A stretch of DNA of 64,000 bases from Sanguinoderma infundibulare. Lineage: Eukaryota > Basidiomycota > Agaricomycetes > Polyporales > Polyporaceae. The stretch lies in NCBI GenBank assembly GCA_032821775.1, contig JAVLRN010000003.1, positions 2,728,001 through 2,792,000 of the forward strand. Reading direction: 5' to 3'. Below, one piece after another: positions 56,549 to 64,000 of the stretch. The notes below the pieces were generated by a model. It saw only the letters and a list, made by a program, of their open reading frames with translations. It was not told the DNA's origin and searched no databases. The stretch's first letter is position 1. Each line of letters begins with the position of its first letter. The position numbers and the translations under genes are program-made.

Positions 56549-57485
56549 CCGATTCTATGCGGGCGTATGAGCAAGAAGGATATAGAATTGGCATATTCAA
56601 ATACATACCGAAGTCACAGGCGCTCTGTCACACGGCGGAGAGCTTGCCGGATCATGTAAGGGAAGGGAAAAATGTGCAGGCTATGGTCAATGTCGAGTGG
56701 CGCCCAGGCGTTCCGAACGTTCGCTTTTATGAGTCGAGCGGGGAATGAGTAGGTTGGCGGGCACGCCCATGAGTGTGCCTTGGTAACCGGCTATTTTGTA
56801 TGGGGCAGATAGCCAACATCCATCTGAAGTTAGCGGCGTTTCAGCATAGGAGGAGTGATTGAACCATACCAATGTTGTTCGTAGTTGACCTAATCGGGCT
56901 ATCGTACAGACAAGCAGCTTCTAAGCCCTCGTAGGCCGAAGTCAGTTTGTGCTCCTGTATACGAAGAGAAATCAGATCTAGGCGGGTGCTTGTGTCGAGA
57001 GATCCAGGACTGTGTTCTGGAGAGTGATGAGTGTTCGCGTTAAACTCTGGTCCGCTCGCTAGCGTTGGATCGCTTGCGCGCGCTTGAGAATTAGAGTTTC
57101 CCAGCCGGCCACAGGGGCCACTAGCATCAATTAGCCCAAGGGGCCTCGACCGCAGCGTCTGTACCCACTTTGCACGCGTCCAGCCAGGTCTTATGTACAT
57201 ACCAGCCTGCCAGGCCTCCAACTCCCTCAGTCATCGCTGATCAGAGGCAATTTGCTGGCCAAGGTTCGCCCAGAGAGGGAAGAATGTCACGTGCTGATTC
57301 GCACATTGTTGATCCGGTGTGCCGCGCAGTGCGGGTGCCGAGACTGTCAAGGTACTCATCGCCTTGGGAGTCGGTGACCGTCTTCTGTTTCTCTCTTCTT
57401 CACCACTCTACCACCCTCATTCTTTCGGCTTGACGCCTTCTGTACCTTCGCATTCCAACAAACAAGTCCTACAGCACTCAGAGCC
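56549..57485. other. Divergent intergenic region
   Basis: This lies between the F-box gene (minus) and the dehydrogenase gene (plus) and must contain both promoters. A C/T-rich tract near 57360-57420 precedes the dehydrogenase start. No exon was recognised. Confidence 0.5.
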
Positions 57486-59100
57486 ATGGAGTCAGAGCCC
57501 GTACAGGTCATCGAGGCCGCCAACACGCTGTCCATTTCCGACTTCTGGGACCCGCTGTACGACTCGTTTGATGTCGATCTTATTATGAAAGTGCTCGCAC
57601 ACACGGCGTTCAGTGAGTACCGTCGTATCATGACTTAGCGCACTGTCTCAAAGATTTATGCTCGCAGGTCCGTTTTTCACTTTCTTCATTCCGCTCTTCT
57701 ACATCTTCCAGGGAGCTCGCTGGCCCGAGCCGACTTTGGTCTTCTTCAGTTTCTACAACGTGGTTGTCTCAGCCTTCTGTGAGTCTTCCCGCGCACCAGT
57801 GCACCGCCACTACCAACGCATATATGCACAGGGTTCTTGAAATGGTGCTCCCGTCTGCACCGGAACCAGGGCAACTTGCTCTTCGGCCCTCCGCGCTTGG
57901 ACTGGGGCGATCAGCTTGTTGTCGTTACTGGAGGCGCGTCTGGTGTCGGCGAGCTGATATCAAACACGCTTGCCGTCCGTAATGTCATGGTCGTTGTGTT
58001 GGACGTGAAGCCCATTATCACTGAGAATTGTGAGTTTACCCGTTTCTCCGTAAGGTTGACGAGCGTACTAACGGTCGGGTAGACAACATCACCTACTACA
58101 AATGCGACGTCTCCAAGTGGGAGGAGGTGGAACGCGTCGCCAAACAGATTGTTGACGAGGTTGGTTTGGTTTCAGCGGCAGCGTCCTGCTTGTGATTGAC
58201 CTATTGCGCAGCTTGGTCATCCCACTATGGTCATCAACAACGCTGGCGTCGTGCAAGGCAAGACGTTGATCGATTTGAGTCCTGAGGATATCCAACAGTA
58301 TGTATACACTAATAGTAGGAGTGGTAACTGCAACCTGAATTCTTTCAGGACGTTCTCGACCAACACCCTCGCACATTACTGGACTCTGAAGGCGTTCCTC
58401 CCCGAAATGATCAAACAAAAGACGGGCCATATTGTGAGTCTCCCCTTTCAGCGGTGTGCTCATTCGGAAATACTCGGACGTTCGCTGACACGTCACAAAG
58501 ATCAACGTCTCGTCAGTTTCTGGTATGGTCGGTATGGCACGTCTGAGTATGTGTTCACCTTCTTTCCAGATCGTGATTGGGAAGTTTCGTTAATTGATGT
58601 CGAACCACGTTACAGCCGACTATGGTGCATCCAAGGCTGCACTCATCAACCTGCACGAGTCCCTCCGGTACGAGCTGGACCACGTCTACAAGACGCCAGC
58701 TGTTCGCACCACGCTCGTGATCGCAGGACACATCATGACGCCCCTCTTTTCGACTGTGCGCCACCCTGCGAACTTGTTCTACAAGTTCTTCTTCCCAAGC
58801 GTGGCCCCCGTCGACATCGCAAAGGCGATCATCGCTGCGTTGGACGAACAGCACTCGCGCGTACTCTACATGCCGTTCTACGCGCACTTCGTCCCGTACC
58901 TCCACGTCTTGCCGAGCTACCTCCGGGATCTTGCACAATGGGTGAGCTTCAGACGTTGTACTCTGAAAGGCCGGTGCTGAAGTATTCTCAAGGTTACTGG
59001 GTGTGACTATGCTCTGGAGGACTTTGTGAAGGTGTCGGGCAGGAGGCCAGAGGAGGGTCCTGTGCCTTCAGTGTCCCGGCCTCTCGAAAAGCGCGCCTGA
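57486..59100 (+). CDS. Membrane-anchored short-chain dehydrogenase/reductase
   Basis: NAD(P)-dependent reductase, resembling the SDR16C group (retinol or 17-beta-hydroxysteroid type) and yeast Tda5. The N-terminal part has two hydrophobic segments, FFTFFIPLFYIFQGARW and LVFFSFYNVVVSAF. The Rossmann motif is VVTGGASGVGE, followed by VINNAGVVQGK, INVSSVSGM and the catalytic YGASK in ADYGASKAALINL, reached after splicing across 58533. Late segments read RTTLVIAGHIMTPLF and HFVPYLHVLPSYL. The C-terminal exon ends SRPLEKRA. Nine or so introns. Likely on ER or lipid droplets; the substrate is unknown. Confidence 0.88.
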
Positions 59101-59461
59101 TCATGGGGGGTTCGATCTTGAAGTATCTTGGTTGTGCGGGTAGGTGTTATGGTATCGGTGTAATTTATCTGTGTATCGGTCTGGACTGTTTCGACTTCAA
59201 CCACACGGAGGTTAGCGACTGATTGGCACACGAAGAAGCTGTAACGAACTGTCTGCCAGCCGCGTGGAGCTTGGGTGAGGATCTGTTCGGTTCTCGGTCT
59301 GTCAGCCCCTTGGGAGGCCACCGCGTCACATCTCGACGCCTTCACACAACAACGAACGGATCCAGCCTGTTTTCTCCTCTCTGCCCGCTTCGTGCTTCCT
59401 CTCATCTCCGAGCCCCCTCCGCCGCAGCACACCCTCCCGCGATACATCCTTCCATACCTCC
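59101..59461. other. Intergenic region
   Basis: This lies between the dehydrogenase and the PAM2 gene, in tandem. A C/T-rich stretch at 59370-59460 leads into the start codon. Confidence 0.5.
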
Positions 59462-62251
59462 ATGTTCAATCGAGTTCTCAACCGCGGTTTTCTCTTCAGG
59501 CGTGGGTCGCAGGTAGACCTCACCAGCAGGACGCGAAAGGAGAAAAGCCCCAATACGGAGGATTCTACGGCTCTTCAGCCTCTTGCCGACAACGCTGCGG
59601 ATAAAGAGTCCCTCGATAACGGGCGCGAGAATGTGCGTCTTTTGTGCATGCTGATGTCGTATTCGTCTAACCCGGCGGGTATATAGGAACCGGAGGCATT
59701 CCCGCACAAAGCTTCCAAACACGGTGTGAGTGTCGCATCGCATGCCTCTTCGCCTTTCATACTGAGAGAACGTGAAGCGGACCTGTGACCCGGATGTCAA
59801 CGACGAGAACATCCGCGAAGCGCCTCTCAGCGGTCCCGAGAGTGCGCGCCGAGCGGTCGACGATTCATTTAATGCCGACAAGCACTCTGAACAAATTCCA
59901 GATTGCATGAGTCCCTACGTCTTCGTGGACGCCGCCGTGAAGGTACAGGACGAAGCGGAGGACGGAGAAGAGGTCTACCAGACGCCCTTGCACCAAACCC
60001 CGTTATTGGAATATGTCGAGGAGAGGGTATTGACTAAACAAGCTGTTGTATGCTATCTCTTCCGCTCATTGCTGAGAGCGCCGCTGACACCAGTTGTAGG
60101 TGGAACATTTCGACGACGCGCCTGACCCCACGATGGCTTCTCCTAGCACACCCCCCGACGCGTTCGCCGTGGACTCTCCGCCTACTCAGGGCGTACTGTC
60201 TGATATCACGGAAGCCGAGGAACCTAGCGCGCACGAGCCATCCGCGCAGGATGCGAGTCCGTCGCTGAGCTGTCTTTCGTTCTCCTCCTTCGGCTCGTCC
60301 TACCCCAGCACGTTCTTCGGCTCATCCTACCCCAGTAGTCCAAAGCTCTGCGACGCGCCGACAGAGTACGTGGTCCCAAAGGCCCCGATGTCGAAGCCAC
60401 CACGGATACGCGTCGTCGTCCAGACGTTGTCGCACATCGCAGCTCAGCCAGCCCCATTGAAGCGTCCGTCTACACCCGATTCGTCGACGTCCGACTTTAC
60501 GCCATTTGTCGTCGAGCCGTTCCTGTCTTCGTATTCTGTCAACCAACCGGGGGCGGATGAGAAGGCTGTCGGTGAGCCTAAGGTCGAACCTGAAGCTAAC
60601 GATGCATCCATGACGATGGCCACGATCGACGTCGTCCCCACGACTACATTCGACATTGTCCCCTCTGCAAGTACTTATGCAGATGCGACGAATGTGAGTT
60701 TGTGCGTCACGTATAGCATGTCATCACTAATTCCCGTGATAGCTTGCTCTGCAGTATCCCGAGATAGCATCCCATATCTTGCGTCGCCCGCTCTCGTCCA
60801 CTTCTGCCTCTGCATCTCCATCCAAGGGACCCACACCATCCGTATCATGTTCTGCCAGTCTTCAGGTCGTCCCTCCTGGATCTTCGACCTCCACCCCGAG
60901 GAAGGCTGGTCCCCCTCACACATCCGAGCGACCGAACTGGGCTTTGGCACCGGATGTTCATACTCCTGATCGTCCTGATCGAACGGCGGTCCATACAGCG
61001 GAACGCCCGAACTGGGCGTTGGCAAAGGACGAGCCGACGCCAACACCCGACCGACAGGCAAGGTCTCGGGGGCGTGGTAGAGGCCGTGGTGGTGCCCGCC
61101 CTGCTTCGACAACTCGTAATGCAGAGCAGGGGATACGCCGTCCCCGCCAGAACTCCGACGCTGGCCTGGCTGAGCCAACAGCAGCACCTGCGCCGGCTGT
61201 CGTATCCCCTCAGGAAGAGTCTCCCTCCATGGACCCTCTGTCTGCAGTCTCGGACGAGGCAACCGAAGGGGATGATGGTCCCCAACAATGGCTTGACCGT
61301 GTTAATTCTTGGGTGGAACAGACATCTCGTGGGGCCCAAACCTGCCCTGCCAGTCCGATTCGTGGCACGGACGCCAAGTCCGCAAATGCGTCGCCGTCGT
61401 CTCCCGAAGAACCAGAACCTGCCAGTCAATCACAGCCCCACTCCAGAAGTTCCACCAGTGGCCTGAACCCCAACGCACCGGCTTGGACGCCAGCCCCTCG
61501 GGCGCGCTGCCAGACGGTATCGGACTCGGACTCGGCGGCTCCGCCGACGCAGAGCCTCTCTTCGCCGGCTACCAGCCCGATGGGGGGCCCGTTCGCCTTC
61601 GGCGTGGACGCAGACATCGACCGTTTGCGGGACATGCTCCGCAACTGCGGCATCCAGGACAAGGAAACCGGTCCGCGTTCAGAATCACCCGCGCCCGGTT
61701 CGCACACCATCGAGTTCACGACCTCGACGCGCTTCCGAGGCCCGCCCTTCTCGACGCCTTCGACGACGTTTGCTCGGCCTGCTCCCTTCCCTCAGGAGTA
61801 CTTTGCAACGCCGCCGCCGCCGCGGCCCGCGGGGCGCCCCCCGTTCCATAGGACGTCCGCGACCGAGTACTTCACGAAGGAGCCCGGAGGGCCTTGGAGG
61901 GGCGGGTCCTTCAACTCCACCCCGGGCCCTTCATCCGGCGCGCCCTTCCCCTCGCGCGGCCCAGCGTCCTTCTCTGGTCCCCCTCCGGCTATGGCCTCTG
62001 CTCAGTTCTCCTTCTCCCAATCGAGCCACTCGTTCAGCCAGACCTGCGAGCCGGAGTTGACCTTCTACAACACGCAGGGCACCCCTTCGCCTTTCGTCCC
62101 TGGGGCCTACAAGGTCCGCGTGAACTGCACCGAGCGGCGGCCGGATGGGTTCGCTCCCAACGCGCACGCTTCACCGTTCGCGCCTGGAACCAAGCGCCCC
62201 CGCGAACCCACGGCTGGCCCATCGGGGTTCAAGAGCCAACGGTTCTCTTGA
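59462..62251 (+). CDS. Disordered protein with PAM2 motif and RG-rich segment
   Basis: Starts MFNRVLNRGFLFRRGSQVDL. Most of its roughly 800 residues are Ser, Pro, Thr and Gly, with no folded domain recognised. At 61457-61492 it reads SGLNPNAPAWTP, matching the PAM2 motif (LNPNA-x-x-[F/W]-x-P) that binds the MLLE domain of poly(A)-binding protein. Also seen are ARSRGRGRGRGGARP (RG box), two copies of RPNWALA (60929 and 61004), and FGSSYPS twice. The C terminus is rich in FSxP and Gly and ends GFKSQRFS. Five introns. An mRNA-binding or mRNA-regulating role is inferred from the motifs. Confidence 0.75.
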
Positions 62252-62413
62252 GCGGGACGTCTACCCGGCTCTTCTTGGGTGTGCGGCAGGTCCACCTACT
62301 ACCCATCTCCTCGCGATACCTGTTCCTTCTCCGTCTCGCCCACGCAGTCCTCACTGGCTTTGTCGCTTTGTGGTTGTGTTCTGGAATCTCCCTGTCGTTA
62401 CGAGCGCACCGAC

Positions 62414-62436
62414 GTACATACATACATACATACATA
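62414..62436. repeat. TACA microsatellite
   Basis: Nearly six tandem TACA units lie in the 3' UTR region of the PAM2 gene, with a shorter TATA/CATA run at about 62485-62500. Confidence 0.85.
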
Positions 62437-62537
62437 CTCGCTCAGTGTTCCACTGCCCTCCAACATCTATGCAAGACGGTAGACTATATATATACATACA
62501 TCCGAAGAGAATATAATGGTACATCAGTGTGGTTCCT

Positions 62538-64000
62538 TTAGACCTTAATGACGTGCGTGAGCTTCTCGACGAGCTTCTGCAGCCTCTTCGCCTCGTACTC
62601 GGCCAACGTCGAGTTGTTCTCGATCGTGATCGCCTCCGTCAAAGCCGGGAACGTCGTGGCACCGTAACCTAAGCAGCGCACGGCTCTTCAGCAACGACGC
62701 CATCATGACAACACACCGATAGAATACTGCTCACCGAGCCACTTTCCGGGCGCGACGTCGAGGTTGCGGTACCACTCGCGGTCCTTAATGCCGTCCTCGT
62801 GGATGAAGCCGCGCTCGAACAGCTTCAGCTTCTCGTTGACCCTGCGGATGCGCTTCGCCGCCTTCTTGAACTTCTTGCCCGGGAAGCGCTTCTTGTCTGA
62901 CGCATGGTGCCCCTCCTCGCGCTCGCGCTGCTCCCGCGCCCACGCCGGCGCACGGCCGATGCGCGGCTTGAACGGGAGCAGTCCGTTGTTGCCGCCTTTG
63001 CCCTTGCCCTTCATCGACGAGCACTCGAACGACTTGTCCCCCGCGACGGAGGGCGGCTTGGGGATCGTGGCGGTGGACATGCTGAACGGCTGGTCGTGGG
63101 AGGCCTCGCAGTCCCTGCCGAAGAACCGCCTGAGCTGGCAGAGCTTCTGGCGGAAGACGCGGCGGAAGAAGTGGCGGCGGGCGAACTTGTGAAGGAGCTT
63201 CTTGAGCTTGTGCTCCGCCTTGGCCTTCTCGTGGTCGAGCTTCGCGCTCGCCTTCTGGAGGGCGCGGATCGCGTGGCGGAGGTCAGAGAAGTCGACGTCG
63301 AGGGAGGCCGTGGACGCGAGGGACTCGACCCTGAAGCAGATAGACGTCAGTGGAAAACTTGAGGGTTGTCAGACTCGGCATACCTTTCGAGGTACTTCTC
63401 AAGCTCGAGGGCGTGGTGGGTGGTGTTAATTGGGAGCACGATAGAGTCCGCGAGACGGACCGTCTGCAGTCCCAGGTGCTTGGCAACCGCGACGTGCCTC
63501 AAGAAGCCGGGGTCACCATACACCTCCATCCATCTCTCAGAATCGAAAACGGAGTGGTAGTGGTAGACTGGGTCCTGCAGCGTCCCGCCGAAACTGCCTT
63601 GAGCTGAGGCAACCTGGAGACCAGATCAGCCAAACACACTGAAGCATTGAAGCGGACGAAGCACCAACCCCAGCGCGCTGCACAAAGACGGTGTAGTCAC
63701 TTCCTGAACCGAGGACGCCAACGCCGGTGCTCGAAGCTGCGAGCTCCGCTTCAGCCTCGGTGAACATAGCGAGCGCCTCAGCATCGATGCGGTCGCCAGT
63801 CAGCACGCCGTTGTCCTTCGTCGCATCCCAGAGCGTCTTGCCAGGCTGCGTCGGATGAGGGATATCCTCGGCAGCCGCACGCAGGAAGTGAGCGAGCGAC
63901 GGCGTAGCCTGTGCGCGGAAGCGCGAGCCCGAGACAGATCCATCTATAAGAATGAAAATAATGTAGCACACCGTTCCGCACGCACACTCCCTACATACGT
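62538..64000 (-). CDS. M28 peptidase, glutamate carboxypeptidase II-like (5' partial)
   Basis: Only the C-terminal part lies in the window; the gene continues beyond the right edge (the exon ends at 63999 with donor GTATGT, and intron 63944-63998 follows). It shows LGSGSDYTVFVQRAGV, then DPVYHYHSVFDS (the zinc-ligand His segment of PSMA-type enzymes), GFLRHVAVAKHLGLQTVRL and ADSIVLPINTTHHALELEKYL. The C-terminal dimerisation domain contains LRHAIRALQKASAKL, RNLDVAPGKWLGYGATTFPA and the end KLVEKLTHVIKV. Yeast Vps70 and human PSMA are related. A membrane-anchored metallopeptidase is likely. A very basic Lys-rich insert lies at about 62830-62900. Confidence 0.88.

Noticed and set aside
1..64000. 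CRISPR arrays, transposase or reverse transcriptase genes
   Set aside because: No regularly spaced repeats of the right size and no DDE, RT or integrase motifs were seen on either strand.

Overview
The window is nuclear DNA of a filamentous basidiomycete, most likely an agaricomycete (perhaps Polyporales). Genes are close together on both strands, most are split by many 50-70 nt GT-AG introns, and the best matches recalled for nearly every protein are mushroom-forming fungi. The ORFs supplied are mostly pieces of exons; the genes below were rebuilt by reading through splice sites by eye, so the outer limits are firmer than every internal junction.

Left part (1-16 kb): three 26S proteasome genes (alpha-7 PRE10, lid RPN12, beta-1 PRE3), a conserved uncharacterised protein that is probably mitochondrial, a Gfo/Idh/MocA oxidoreductase, the replication licensing factor CDT1 with a tandem RIFKTPS repeat, and a sugar transporter, followed by a 2.8 kb stretch with no gene.

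Middle (16-34 kb): a CCCH zinc-finger protein, Rho-GDI, COQ2 of ubiquinone synthesis, and a ribosome-biogenesis neighbourhood: RIX1, the Pol I factor RRN11 (with an unusually long intron holding a possible insertion), a LAA2-like AP-1 accessory protein and RPA190, the largest subunit of RNA polymerase I, whose catalytic loop is cut into microexons.

Right part (34-64 kb): a tiny six-exon gene for a 78-residue cysteine-rich protein that no single-frame ORF shows, SF3B6, a secreted PEBP-like protein, LCL2, a KEN-box/CDK-site protein, FAL1 (eIF4A-III) divergent from SF3A3, a synaptojanin-type inositol phosphatase, SVP26, a DUF6534-like membrane protein, an F-box protein, a membrane-anchored short-chain dehydrogenase, a disordered protein with a PAM2 motif, and the 3' part of an M28 peptidase running off the right edge.

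Most genes are housekeeping (protein turnover, Pol I transcription, splicing, membrane traffic). No transposase or reverse transcriptase, no CRISPR, no rRNA or tRNA gene and no secondary-metabolite cluster was recognised. The least explained items are the cysteine-rich microgene, the PAM2 protein, the KEN-box protein and a short repeat shared by the two largest gene-free stretches.
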